From the NCBI GenBank assembly GCA_947494975.1, contig CANLXA010000003.1:682001-746000 (forward strand): a DNA stretch of 64,000 nt, read 5' to 3'. A program made the position numbers and the translations under genes. This DNA comes from an uncultured Roseicyclus sp. GTDB lineage: Bacteria; Pseudomonadota; Alphaproteobacteria; Rhodobacterales; Rhodobacteraceae. The notes beneath the pieces were generated by a model that saw only the letters and a list, made by a program, of their open reading frames with translations, had not been told where the DNA came from and ran no database searches. Below are positions 1 through 8,439 of this stretch, one piece after another (the first letter of the stretch is position 1; each line of letters starts with the position of its first letter).

Positions 1-369
1 ATCCGCCTTTTCTCGGGCCTCCGCCCAGACCTCATGCGCCGACGCCCCAAGCTCCGTCTTGCGGCGCAGAAGTTCCGTCGGGATACGTTCGTGATAGGCA
101 ATCGCCTCGCGCACCTGGGCCACGATGCGCGCCTCGGGGCTGTCTTCGGGCTTGCCGGCAACCTCCGCCTCCGCCCCCTCCAGCGCGCGCTTCATCTCGT
201 CGGAGCACAGCAGGTTGCGCGCGGCCACAGCCAGGGTCGCCAATTGCTTGGCCCGCGTCTCCGCCCCGCCCTTGGGCATCATGGTACGCGCGTCCCATGA
301 CAACACCGATCCGGCATTCAGAAAATCGTTCACACGCCCCGTGGCTTCAATCAATCCGGCATAGCTCAT
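1..369 (-). CDS. Carboxypeptidase M32 (Taq-type), N-terminal part
   Basis: The frame opens with ATG at 369 on the minus strand and runs off the window, so only about 123 residues of a roughly 490-residue family are visible. The translation carries the M32 N-terminal signature, with SWDARTMMPKGGAETR at about residues 24-39 followed by a helical stretch containing QLATLAV. M32 enzymes are cytoplasmic HEXXH metallocarboxypeptidases that trim C-terminal residues; the zinc motif itself lies outside the window. The gene is divergent from the DUF4438 operon, sharing the 370-586 interval. Family assignment is fairly sure; substrate is unknown. Confidence 0.8.
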   Translation of the reverse strand, partial: MSYAGLIEATGRVNDFLNAGSVLSWDARTMMPKGGAETRAKQLATLAVAARNLLCSDEMKRALEGAEAEVAGKPEDSPEARIVAQVREAIAYHERIPTELLRRKTELGASAHEVWAEAREKAD

Positions 370-476
370 CGGTGGGCGTTCTCCCTTGAACATGTAGGGC
401 GGTCTGCAGGGCTTCGGGGGAAGCCGGCAGGCTCGGCGCAGGGCGCTTGACTATCCATTTCGCTCGTGTATCCCAT

Positions 477-505
477 TTGGACAAGCGCAATGTCGACAAT
501 ATACT
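477..505 (+). promoter_or_regulatory. Promoter of the DUF4438 operon with embedded GntR-type operator
   Basis: A -35 element TTGGAC (477-482) and a -10 element TATACT (500-505) are separated by 17 bases. The perfect palindrome TGTCGACA (491-498) fills the spacer and ends one base before the -10. A repressor bound there would block RNA polymerase. The same palindrome recurs at 12191, 14498 and 15257, the last upstream of a gntR gene. Transcription would start near 512, leaving about 75 bases of leader before the ATG at 587. Sequence elements are seen; binding by the GntR protein is inferred. Confidence 0.6.
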
Positions 506-586
506 GATGGCAAGGAAGCCATCGGGAGTCAAACCAAAACATTGCCTCTTTTCTGTCGCTTCTGCCTCGAAAGGATGCGCCGCCCG

Positions 587-1450
587 ATGCCAAGCCCGAA
601 CACCAACGAGGACGCCCTGGTCGAGATGGCCGTGGCTGGTGTGATCACCACGCCCGCCGTGCGGCCCGGCCAATACATTCCCCACCCCGATGGCCGCGCG
701 ACCGTGCTGCCCGGGATGTACGGGATCACTTATAATGTACGCTGCGGCGACCGGGCCTTTGGATGGGCCGGTGACCATGTGGAGCCCGGCGTGTCCATCG
801 ATGACGACGCCAATTCGGGCCGCCACCACGCGCTCCACTACCTCAATTGCATCGGCAACTCGGCGATGGTGACCTCTGGCATGGCAGCCGGGGCCGAGGG
901 CATCGTTGTCGGCGAACATGCGCGTATCCTGGTGCAGTTTGATCCCGACGCCCACGCCCTCATGGCGCCCGGCGACCGCATTCAGGTGATGACCAAGGGC
1001 CAGGGCCTGCGGCTCACTGATTTTCCCGATGTGGCACTCAAGAAGATGAGCCCGCGCCTATTTCATGCGCTTGGGATCACCGAAAAGGATGGTCGGTTGC
1101 ACGTGAATGTCGCGATGGAACTGCCGATCCGCATCATGGGATCGGGGGCGGAGCTGAACTCCGAATATGTGGATCAGGATCTGATGTCCGGTGACCGCGC
1201 GCTGATGGCCGAATTGGGCATCGATCAGATGCGCCTCGGCGACGTGATCGCCATCCGCCATGCGGATCACCATTGGGGCCGGTCCTATCGCGAAGGGGCC
1301 GTTTCCATCTGCCTGTGCATCCATGGCGACAGCGTGATGACAGGCCATGGCCCCGGCATCCTTACCCTGATGACCGCGCGCAACGGGGAGATCGATTTCA
1401 CTGTTGATCCCGCCGCTAACCTCGCCACCCTCCTCGATCTCGGAGCCTGA
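587..1450 (+). CDS. DUF4438 domain-containing protein (first paralogue)
   Basis: This 287-residue protein matches the DUF4438 family (N- and C-terminal domains), a structurally sampled but functionally unassigned family. Characteristic stretches are YNVRCGDRAFGWAGDH near residue 50, PDVALKKMSPRLFHAL near residue 145 and MRLGDVIAIRHADHHWG near residue 215. ATG 587 was chosen because GAAAGGA sits about 11 bases upstream; ATG 575 in the same frame is too close to that site. It has no signal peptide, so it is probably cytoplasmic. It is the first gene of an eight-gene operon and is followed one base later by a diverged paralogue. Histidine and aspartate conservation between the copies (GYG/GHG-PG near the C-terminus) suggests a catalytic or metal-binding role, which is inference. 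Confidence 0.8.
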   Translation: MPSPNTNEDALVEMAVAGVITTPAVRPGQYIPHPDGRATVLPGMYGITYNVRCGDRAFGWAGDHVEPGVSIDDDANSGRHHALHYLNCIGNSAMVTSGMAAGAEGIVVGEHARILVQFDPDAHALMAPGDRIQVMTKGQGLRLTDFPDVALKKMSPRLFHALGITEKDGRLHVNVAMELPIRIMGSGAELNSEYVDQDLMSGDRALMAELGIDQMRLGDVIAIRHADHHWGRSYREGAVSICLCIHGDSVMTGHGPGILTLMTARNGEIDFTVDPAANLATLLDLGA

Positions 1451-1451
1451 T

Positions 1452-2330
1452 ATGAGCATTGAAACCAACGCCGCCGATATCGTCACCGTCTCGGTCCTGG
1501 GCCAGGTCGCCAACCCGTCGCTCTCCGGCCTGCCCGCCGAGCCCTACCGCCTCGATGCCGATGGCAAGGCCTTCCTGTGGCCCACCTTCGGAGGCATCGT
1601 TTACAACGTCTCGGTGGGAGACAGCGCATTCGGATGGGCAGGCGATTGCATCCATCCATCGATCAGCATCGCGCATCCCGACGCCAACAAGAACCGCGGG
1701 CTGAACGTGTTCGCCTGTCTCGGGAATGAGGCGATGGTGGTCACTGGCGCGGCCAAAGGCGCAAAGGGCGTCGTTACCGGCAAATCCGGGCGGTTTTCGG
1801 ATCAGGTGATCGTGCATTTCGATATGGAAACGCGCCGCAAGATCGCCGTGGACGATCAGATCCTCGTCAAAAGCGAAGGTGTCGGACTGTCCGTTCCAAG
1901 CTGCCCCGATGTCGCGTTCAAATCCCTGTCCCCCGCCTTGTTCGACGCGCTGCCCAAGCACATGGATGGCAATGTGCTGAAGATGGGCGTCGTGGCTACC
2001 GTCCCCCCGCACATGGTCGGGGCGGGCGCGGGCCTGACCTCCGAGGGCGGCTCGCTCCACATTCAATCGACCGACCGGGCAGAGCTTGCGGCCCACGGCC
2101 TGGACCAACTCCGCCTTGGCGATGTCGTGGCCATTGAAGACACGGACAGCCGCTACAACCACGGCTACCTGCGCGGCGCGATGAGCATCGGGATCGTCGG
2201 CCAGACGGACGGCCCCCGCGCCGGATACGGGCCGGGCATGACGGTGGTGATGACGGCCCCGGCGGGCCAACTCGGTTGCTTTGGGGCGCCGGGCACAAAC
2301 ATCGCTGATCTTCTGGGGCTCTCTGCATGA
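1452..2330 (+). CDS. DUF4438 domain-containing protein (second paralogue)
   Basis: A 292-residue homologue of the preceding gene, clearly alignable over its length but diverged (I estimate about 40 percent identity by eye). Shared blocks include VGDSAFGWAGD, PDVAFKSLSPALFDAL, LDQLRLGDVVAIEDTDS and GYGPGMTVVMTAP. It starts one base after the stop of the first copy and its own stop overlaps the next ATG, so translation is coupled. Keeping two diverged copies side by side suggests a heteromeric complex or two related substrates rather than recent redundancy. Function unknown; the operon points to catabolism of an amide- or peptide-like compound. Confidence 0.8.
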   Translation: MSIETNAADIVTVSVLGQVANPSLSGLPAEPYRLDADGKAFLWPTFGGIVYNVSVGDSAFGWAGDCIHPSISIAHPDANKNRGLNVFACLGNEAMVVTGAAKGAKGVVTGKSGRFSDQVIVHFDMETRRKIAVDDQILVKSEGVGLSVPSCPDVAFKSLSPALFDALPKHMDGNVLKMGVVATVPPHMVGAGAGLTSEGGSLHIQSTDRAELAAHGLDQLRLGDVVAIEDTDSRYNHGYLRGAMSIGIVGQTDGPRAGYGPGMTVVMTAPAGQLGCFGAPGTNIADLLGLSA

Positions 2331-3415
2331 CCCAAGCCATCCCGATGACCAATGTTGACCGCGCGCAGCTCCGCACCTTTGTGGCGGAGGGGTTCGAGGT
2401 GCTCGGTCTCACCTCGGAAGACGCGGGCATTTTCGCGGATGCCCTGATCTTCTCCGAACTGCGGTTTCATCCCGGTCAGGGCCAAGGGGTCGCCCGCCTG
2501 CGGCGATATCACGAGCGCATCGGCAAGGGTGAGGTGAACACCCGTGCCCCGTGGAGCATCGTCAAGGAGGGCCCCGCGCTGGCGCTGGTGGACGCCCATA
2601 ATGGTATCGGCACGGTCGCGGCCGCCAAGGCGATGCGGCTGGCAATCAAGAAGGCGAAAGAGGGCGGGATCGGCACCGTCATCGTGCGCAATTCCACCCA
2701 TTACGGTTCCAGTGCTGTCCATGCCTGCCAGGCGCTGGATCATGGCTGCATCGGCATAGCCTTCACCAATGCGGGCCCTGAAATGGCGCCCTGGGGCGGG
2801 CGCGACGGCGTGACGGGCACCAACCCCTGGTCCATCGCCGCACCATCCGACCAGGGTTTTCCAACCGTTCTCGACATCGCGATCACCACCGCCGGCAAAG
2901 GCATGATGAACTGGCTGATCCGCGAGGGGAAGAAGATGCCGCTGGACTGGGCGCTCACGCCCGATGGGAAGGAAACAGATGATCCCGCCGCCGCGCTGAA
3001 AGGACCGCTCCTAGGGATCGGCGGGCATAAGGGCTACGGGCTGGCCTTCATGACAGAGGCCTTGACGGGTGTTCTGTCGGGCGGTGGCTTCGGCCTGACG
3101 CCCTATTCCGATCCGATGAAGCTCGACGTGAGCCACTACTTCCAAGCCATTGATATTTCATGGTTCATGGATGTGGCCGACTATGAATCCCGCATGGGTG
3201 AATTCGTCCAGATGGCCAAGACCCGCGCCTTGCGGCCCGGTTTTGACGAAATCCTGGTTCCGGGGGAACAGGAGGCCAGACGCACCGCCGCCAAGGCGGA
3301 ACACGGCGTGCCCATCGACGATGTGGTGCTAGCCGACATGCAGGATCTGGGCCGCGAACTCGGCCTGAAAACCGTGCTTGAGGGAACCGGCCCCCATACC
3401 GGCGACACATTGTGA
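2327..3415 (+). CDS. Ldh_2 (malate/L-lactate dehydrogenase) family NAD(P)-dependent oxidoreductase
   Basis: The 362-residue protein belongs to the Ldh_2/MDH2 family, which reduces or oxidises 2-oxo/2-hydroxy acids and cyclic imines (ureidoglycolate, sulfolactate, diketogulonate, piperideine-2-carboxylate). Visible motifs are RNSTHYGSSAVHA with the conserved catalytic histidine near residue 125, the GGRDGVTGTNPWSIAAP nucleotide-binding stretch near residue 160, and GGHKGYGLAFMTEALTGVLSG near residue 230. Length is normal. Its ATGA start overlaps the stop of the upstream DUF4438 gene. In this operon it could interconvert an alpha-hydroxy acid or imino acid with the keto acid handled by the downstream aminotransferase; that link is inference. 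Confidence 0.85.
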   Translation: MTQAIPMTNVDRAQLRTFVAEGFEVLGLTSEDAGIFADALIFSELRFHPGQGQGVARLRRYHERIGKGEVNTRAPWSIVKEGPALALVDAHNGIGTVAAAKAMRLAIKKAKEGGIGTVIVRNSTHYGSSAVHACQALDHGCIGIAFTNAGPEMAPWGGRDGVTGTNPWSIAAPSDQGFPTVLDIAITTAGKGMMNWLIREGKKMPLDWALTPDGKETDDPAAALKGPLLGIGGHKGYGLAFMTEALTGVLSGGGFGLTPYSDPMKLDVSHYFQAIDISWFMDVADYESRMGEFVQMAKTRALRPGFDEILVPGEQEARRTAAKAEHGVPIDDVVLADMQDLGRELGLKTVLEGTGPHTGDTL

Positions 3416-4575
3416 GCGACGGCCCGCACCCCCTTGATGCGGGCTTTTTCGCCCGTGCGCGAGACCGGTTGCGTAGCCGCGCGGAGGCGGCGGGGCTGGA
3501 CGGATTGCTGCTCCTGCGTGCACCCAATCTGGCCTATGCGACGGGCCTTTTCTTGTCCGCCAATGAGCGACCGATGGGTGTGTGGCTGCCGGTCGATGGC
3601 GAGCCGATCCTCATGCTGCCGGGGCTGGAGCGGGAGAATGCCGCGGGCACCGGCCTGAGCGATTCTCGCTTCTATGAAGAATTTCCCGGCGAAGTGCCTC
3701 CCGTTCTTTGGATGCTGGATCAGATCGGGCATCAACGCGTTGGCATCGACGCGCTGGACGCCGCCCTTCTCGACGCCGTGCGCGACAAGGTGTCGGCGCT
3801 CGACCTGACCGATCACGCGATGGCCGCCCGCACGATCAAGGAACCCGAAGAGATCGCCCTGACGGTTGAGGCCGCGTCTTTCGCCGATCTGTTCCTGACC
3901 CACCTGCACGCCGCGGCGGGTGATATCATCACGGCTGGCGGGACGGAGGCCGATCTGATGGCCGATGCGATGGCCCATGCCCGCAGCGCGCTGCTGGCCA
4001 AACACAAGCAGGCCTTTGCCGGCACACCCATGGGCATCACGGCCAGCGTGCATTCCGGCCCTCGCGCCGCTCTGCCCCATGGCGCTGTTCTGGAACGCGT
4101 CCCGCAGCCCGGTGAGACGTTGATTGCAGGCATAGGCGCCAGTATTGGCGGCTATCATGCCGAAAGCGGCGTGACGCTGATCGTGGGCGAGATCAGCGGC
4201 CAGCAGCGCCGGATCATGGAAGCGATGGAGGCTTGCAATGACGCCGCCATCGCTGCCTGCGCGGCGCGCCGGACATGTACCGAGGCCAACAATGCGGCAT
4301 TGGATGCGTTGCGAGACGCTGGCCTCGGCGACGCCATCCGCCACCGGATTGGTCACGGGATGGGTCTTGAGGGGCACGAGGCCCCGTGGCTCGCACCCGG
4401 CGACCCAACGCAGATCCAGACCCACATGATTTTCTCCAACGAGCCGGGCGTTTATCGCCCCGACCTGGACGGTTACCGCACCATCAACACCATGATCGTC
4501 ACCGAAAACGGCGTGGATGTTCCATCCCGTTTTCAAGCCAACACCCCCATCGACGCCCGCACCATCGCCATCTGA
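3412..4575 (+). CDS. M24 (creatinase/aminopeptidase P fold) hydrolase with substituted metal ligands
   Basis: The 387-residue protein has an N-terminal creatinase-type domain (about 1-135) and a C-terminal pita-bread domain. It starts at GTG 3412 in a GTGA overlap with the previous gene. Aligning with PepP-type M24 enzymes, the histidine (GHGMGLEGHE) and one glutamate (SNEPGVY) are kept. The two aspartates are not: the region reads LIAGIGASIGGYHAESG instead of the ID.G...GY..D.TRT pattern. The last glutamate of RIED is asparagine in RTINT. Three of five metal ligands are therefore changed. Creatinase, which works without metal, is the known precedent, so this is more likely an amidinohydrolase-type or other metal-free hydrolase than a prolidase. 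Confidence 0.8.
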   Translation: MSDGPHPLDAGFFARARDRLRSRAEAAGLDGLLLLRAPNLAYATGLFLSANERPMGVWLPVDGEPILMLPGLERENAAGTGLSDSRFYEEFPGEVPPVLWMLDQIGHQRVGIDALDAALLDAVRDKVSALDLTDHAMAARTIKEPEEIALTVEAASFADLFLTHLHAAAGDIITAGGTEADLMADAMAHARSALLAKHKQAFAGTPMGITASVHSGPRAALPHGAVLERVPQPGETLIAGIGASIGGYHAESGVTLIVGEISGQQRRIMEAMEACNDAAIAACAARRTCTEANNAALDALRDAGLGDAIRHRIGHGMGLEGHEAPWLAPGDPTQIQTHMIFSNEPGVYRPDLDGYRTINTMIVTENGVDVPSRFQANTPIDARTIAI

Positions 4576-4587
4576 GGAGCCTTCAAG

Positions 4588-5823
4588 ATGCCCGAACCAG
4601 CCGCCTGGAAATATCAGAAGATCACCAAACCGATGTTTGAGGCCGAGGCCGTGGATTGCGTCTTCTACGGGCGTGTCGTTACCTGCGTCGGCGACGAGGT
4701 GATCGAAGACGGCTATGTACATCTGAAGGATGGGAAGATTGCCGCCGTTGGTGCGCGATCTGACATGAACGTCGTCATGGAAGATTTTGATATCATTGAC
4801 ACCGATGGCAAGACACTGATGCCCGGCATGATGAACAGCCACGCGCATCTGTCGTGGGACGGTATCCATGAACTGAGCCAGCAGTCGATGTTCGACCCGC
4901 CCGAAATCCGCGCCTACAAGGCCGCCGGCAACATGCTCAAATCTCTGCGCGCGGGCATCACGCTGGTGCGCGATCTGGGGGTCCATGACGCCAACCTCTT
5001 CACCAAGCAGGCCGTGGCGCAGGGGATCTTTCCGGGCCCCCGCCTGCTGGTCTCTGGCGAGAGCATCATCCAGACCGGCGGGCACACCTATTGGGTCTGC
5101 CGAGAAGCGTCGGGCGCCGATGAGATGCGCCGCGCCGTACGCGATCAGGTCAAGGGCGGGGCCGATCTGATCAAGATCATGGCTTGCCACGACACGCTGG
5201 AATTCACCGATGAAGAATTGCACGCCGTCATCGACGAAGCGCATCGTAACCGTCTGCCGATCACGGCCCATGCCACCTATAACGACTGCATCGCGCGGGT
5301 CGCGGAGTTTGGCGTGGATTGTGTGGAGCATGGCGGGTCGATGACAGATGAGACGATCCAGATCCTGCTCGACAAGAAATTGCCTATCGTCACGACATTT
5401 TCCGCGCTGGTGATTCAGGCAAACGAAGAGATCGCGCGCGCCTTCGGCATACCCGAATGGAAGATCGAGGAGCGCAAGCGCGCTGTGGCCGATAAGTCCC
5501 GCTTCGACGGTCTGGTCCGCGCCGCGAAGGCGGGCGTGCCGATCATCTTCGGCACCGACGCGGGCAGCCCGGCGGTGGAGCACGACCGGATCGTGCCGGA
5601 ACTCGGTTTCATGGTGGAGGTGGGCGTCTGCCCCGACAATCTCGACGCCTTGCGCGCCATCACGGCGCGGGCGGCCACGCTCAACGGGTTCGGCGACACG
5701 CTCGGGACGCTGGAGGCCGGGAAACTGGCCGACATGATCGTGGTCGCCGGCAAGCCAGATCAGGACCTTACGGCACTGGAGAAGGTCGAGATGACCTTCA
5801 TTGACGGCAAAAGGATGCACTGA
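4588..5823 (+). CDS. Metal-dependent amidohydrolase (prolidase/imidazolonepropionase-like)
   Basis: A 411-residue amidohydrolase-superfamily enzyme with an intact binuclear centre: HAH in MMNSHAHLSWDG (about 85), the presumptive carboxylated lysine in DLIKIMACHD (about 195), histidines in ITAHATYND and VEHGG, and the aspartate in FGTDAGSP (about 315). These features match the Xaa-Pro dipeptidase-like and N-acyl/imide hydrolase branches, which cut C-N bonds using Zn. The start follows GAGGAG by eight bases. No signal peptide. It is the fifth gene of the operon and, with the second amidohydrolase at 8436, implies two successive C-N hydrolyses in the pathway. Exact substrate cannot be named. Confidence 0.85.
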   Translation: MPEPAAWKYQKITKPMFEAEAVDCVFYGRVVTCVGDEVIEDGYVHLKDGKIAAVGARSDMNVVMEDFDIIDTDGKTLMPGMMNSHAHLSWDGIHELSQQSMFDPPEIRAYKAAGNMLKSLRAGITLVRDLGVHDANLFTKQAVAQGIFPGPRLLVSGESIIQTGGHTYWVCREASGADEMRRAVRDQVKGGADLIKIMACHDTLEFTDEELHAVIDEAHRNRLPITAHATYNDCIARVAEFGVDCVEHGGSMTDETIQILLDKKLPIVTTFSALVIQANEEIARAFGIPEWKIEERKRAVADKSRFDGLVRAAKAGVPIIFGTDAGSPAVEHDRIVPELGFMVEVGVCPDNLDALRAITARAATLNGFGDTLGTLEAGKLADMIVVAGKPDQDLTALEKVEMTFIDGKRMH

Positions 5824-5824
5824 C

Positions 5825-7012
5825 ATGACCCAATCGCTTTTGCTGCAACGCACGGCGCCCCGCATCGTCGACGAGGACGGATCGTTTCGCACCAGAATGC
5901 TGGAGATCGCCGCCGGCCTCGACAATGTCATCGCGCTGGGGCGCGGCGACCCGGACTTTCACACACCCGCCCATGTGGTAGAGGCCGCGAAGGCCGCGCT
6001 GGACGACAACCAGCACCACTATACCGGGCCCACCGGGCTGCCCCAGCTTCGGCAGGCGATCTGCGATAACCTGAAGGCGGAATACGGGCTGGATTACACG
6101 GCGGACGAGATCATCGTCACGGCGGGCGTGCAGGAAAGCATCATGCTGTGCATGTTGGGTCTGGTGCATCCGGGCGACGAGGTGCTGATTACCTCGCCTC
6201 GCTTCACCACCTATGACACCGCCGTGCACCTGTGCGGTGGCGTGCCGATCCCGGTTCCGACATACCAGAAGGACGACTTCGCGCTCGATGTCGCAGAAAT
6301 CGAGAAACGGATCACGCCGAAGACGCGGATGTTCGTTCTCGTCTCTCCCAACAACCCCACGGGGGCGGTGACGCCACCCGATGTGATCCGGCAGATCGCC
6401 GATCTGGCGGTCAAACACGATATTCTGGTCATCGCCGACGAGATCTATGCCAAGCTGATCTATCCACCCCACGAGCACCTGTCGCTGGCGACGCTTCCGG
6501 GGATGAAGGAGCGGACCATCACGCTCAACGGCTTTTCCAAGACCTACGCCATGACCGGCTGGCGCGTGGGCTACATGGCTGCACCCGCCGACTTCGTGGA
6601 AAAACTGACAGAACCGCGCCACACGCTGTCGATCAACACCTGCACCGTATCGCAAATCGCGGCACTTGCCGCGCTGACCGGCCCGCAGGACGAGATTGAG
6701 GCGACGTTCGCCGACTACGCGAGGCGCCGGGATTACCTGATGGAGGCACTGAGTGATGCGGGCCTCAGCTACGGTGCACCCGGTGGCGCTTTCTACATCT
6801 ACACCAATATCTCTTCGACCGGCATGATGGCCAAGGATTTCTGCGAAACCCTGTTGCGCGACGCTGGCGTGATGGTCTTTCCCGGTGACATGTTCGGGGA
6901 ACCGGACAGCGATTTCATCCGCATCTCCTACCTGCAACCGCTACCGGTGATTGAAGAGGCGATGGCGCGGATCAAGGGGTTCATCGCCAGCCATAAGGGG
7001 GCGGCGGCATGA
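5825..7012 (+). CDS. Class I/II PLP-dependent aminotransferase
   Basis: The 395-residue protein has fold-type I aminotransferase landmarks: SPNNPTGAV (about 180), ADEIYAKLIY with the PLP aspartate (about 210), the PLP-binding lysine in NGFSKTYAMTGWRVGY (about 240) and the C-terminal FIRISYLQP arginine (about 375). It resembles aspartate/aromatic-type aminotransferases of about 390 residues. The start at 5825 lies one base after the previous stop, with AAAAGGA upstream. Cytoplasmic. In the operon it would remove or add an amino group on an amino acid released by the hydrolases, pairing with the Ldh_2 dehydrogenase; the amino acid involved is unknown. Confidence 0.87.
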   Translation: MTQSLLLQRTAPRIVDEDGSFRTRMLEIAAGLDNVIALGRGDPDFHTPAHVVEAAKAALDDNQHHYTGPTGLPQLRQAICDNLKAEYGLDYTADEIIVTAGVQESIMLCMLGLVHPGDEVLITSPRFTTYDTAVHLCGGVPIPVPTYQKDDFALDVAEIEKRITPKTRMFVLVSPNNPTGAVTPPDVIRQIADLAVKHDILVIADEIYAKLIYPPHEHLSLATLPGMKERTITLNGFSKTYAMTGWRVGYMAAPADFVEKLTEPRHTLSINTCTVSQIAALAALTGPQDEIEATFADYARRRDYLMEALSDAGLSYGAPGGAFYIYTNISSTGMMAKDFCETLLRDAGVMVFPGDMFGEPDSDFIRISYLQPLPVIEEAMARIKGFIASHKGAAA

Positions 7013-8439
7013 GCGACATGACCCCCAATCCAGAGGAGAAATTCGTCGGCATCCAGGTCTCGCCCATCAGTTTCATAGATGAAGGCGTGGAGACCGTGCT
7101 CGACACGCTCAAGGATCGCGTCGGCGTCAACGTCCTGATGCTCGGCACCGTGTCCTGGCTTGGCCTGAAGACCGGGCGCTCCATCGCGCACGATCTGGAC
7201 GGCTGGCCAGATCACGGGGTGCCCGAGCCGTTCACGATGAAGGGCGGGGCCTATTTCAACCCCGATCCGCGTTATTACACCAAGACGCTGATCAAGGAGT
7301 TCCGCGCGACCGATAAAGAGATGGAGGGGATTGATATCCTCGATCTGGTGATCCCCGAAGCCCATAAGCGCGACATGAAAGTCTATGTCGAACTGATGGA
7401 GCCGTTCTTCAAATATGCCGGCCACGGCTCCGCCAGCGCCGTCGATATCCCGAACCTCGCCACGTGCATGGAGGTCGACGTGTTCGGCCGCCGCAAGGAC
7501 GAACCCAGCACCTCGAACCCCGATTACCGCAACTGGATGCATGCCATCATCGAGGATCAGGTCCGCAATTGCGATCTCGACGGGATCATGTGGTGCAATG
7601 AGCGGAACTCACCGCTGGACCAGATGATGCAGGGCCAGGCGCCCGGCGATTTCTCGGAGGCCGCGCGGGCCGAGGCTATCGCCCGCGGCATCGATGTGGA
7701 AGCCTGCCGCCGCGCCTGCATCGCGATGTATGGCTTCATGCAGGATGCGCTTGGCGGCAAGGAATTTGACGACGGCGCGTTTATCACGTTCATCCGCACG
7801 CTGCTGGAGCATCCCGAGGTTCTAATCTGGGAGCGGTTCTGGCTGGAACGGAACAAGGATCTGGACCGGGAGCTTTATGGGCTGGTGAAATGGTGCAAGC
7901 CCGACTTGCCCTTTGGGCTGAACATCTGGAACCGAAATCATTTCAACATCTTCCGCCGCGCTCAATGGCCGTGGGACGAACAGACGATGTATGCCGATTG
8001 GGTCAAACCGATCACTTATCAGCATCAATCCGGTGAAATCTGGCACAAGGAATTCGGCTTCTTCCAGAAGACGATCCTGCGCGACTTCGACCCTGCCGCT
8101 GCGATGAAGGTGCTCGACGGCATTCTGGGCATTCGGGGCTCGGATCTGGACAGCGTGGTTCAGGACGGCCTTGATCCGGATACCTACGTTTATGGCCAAT
8201 GCGCCGAGGCGTTGAAGGGGGTACACGGCAAGGCCAAGGTCTTCATGGGCCTTGGCATCGACGCGCCACGAGTCCGCGCGGATCAGGCGAAATGCACGCC
8301 CGATATCGCCTATCGCTCGGTCATGGCGACCTACCGCGCGGGCGGACATGGGGTAGTGTTGTCGCCCAATTACGCATCCATGAAGCTGACCAATCTCGAC
8401 GGTGTAGCCAAGGCGCTCACCGAGTTGGGCCTGAAATGA
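7009..8439 (+). CDS. Uncharacterised TIM-barrel-like (glycoside-hydrolase-like) protein
   Basis: This 476-residue protein is not one I can assign to a named enzyme. Its layout resembles (beta/alpha)8 glycoside-hydrolase-like proteins: an early QVSPISFIDEG strand, VNVLMLGTVSW, RDMKVYVELMEPFFK, then NCDLDGIMWCNERNSP where an Asp-x-Ile-x-x-x-x-x-Glu arrangement could supply acidic catalytic residues, and later DLPFGLNIWNRNHFN and HGVVLSPNYASMKLTN. There is no signal peptide, so it acts in the cytoplasm. Its ATGA start overlaps the aminotransferase stop and its own stop overlaps the next ATG, so it belongs to the pathway. Several cysteines and tryptophans cluster around residues 195-200. Function unknown. 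Confidence 0.75.
   Translation: MSDMTPNPEEKFVGIQVSPISFIDEGVETVLDTLKDRVGVNVLMLGTVSWLGLKTGRSIAHDLDGWPDHGVPEPFTMKGGAYFNPDPRYYTKTLIKEFRATDKEMEGIDILDLVIPEAHKRDMKVYVELMEPFFKYAGHGSASAVDIPNLATCMEVDVFGRRKDEPSTSNPDYRNWMHAIIEDQVRNCDLDGIMWCNERNSPLDQMMQGQAPGDFSEAARAEAIARGIDVEACRRACIAMYGFMQDALGGKEFDDGAFITFIRTLLEHPEVLIWERFWLERNKDLDRELYGLVKWCKPDLPFGLNIWNRNHFNIFRRAQWPWDEQTMYADWVKPITYQHQSGEIWHKEFGFFQKTILRDFDPAAAMKVLDGILGIRGSDLDSVVQDGLDPDTYVYGQCAEALKGVHGKAKVFMGLGIDAPRVRADQAKCTPDIAYRSVMATYRAGGHGVVLSPNYASMKLTNLDGVAKALTELGLK

Noticed and set aside
3181-5931. A 916-codon open frame on the minus strand across the M24, amidohydrolase and Ldh_2 genes
   Set aside because: It is antisense to genes with clear catalytic motifs, its translation is rich in His/Arg/Gly without any domain, and such frames are common opposite GC-rich coding DNA.
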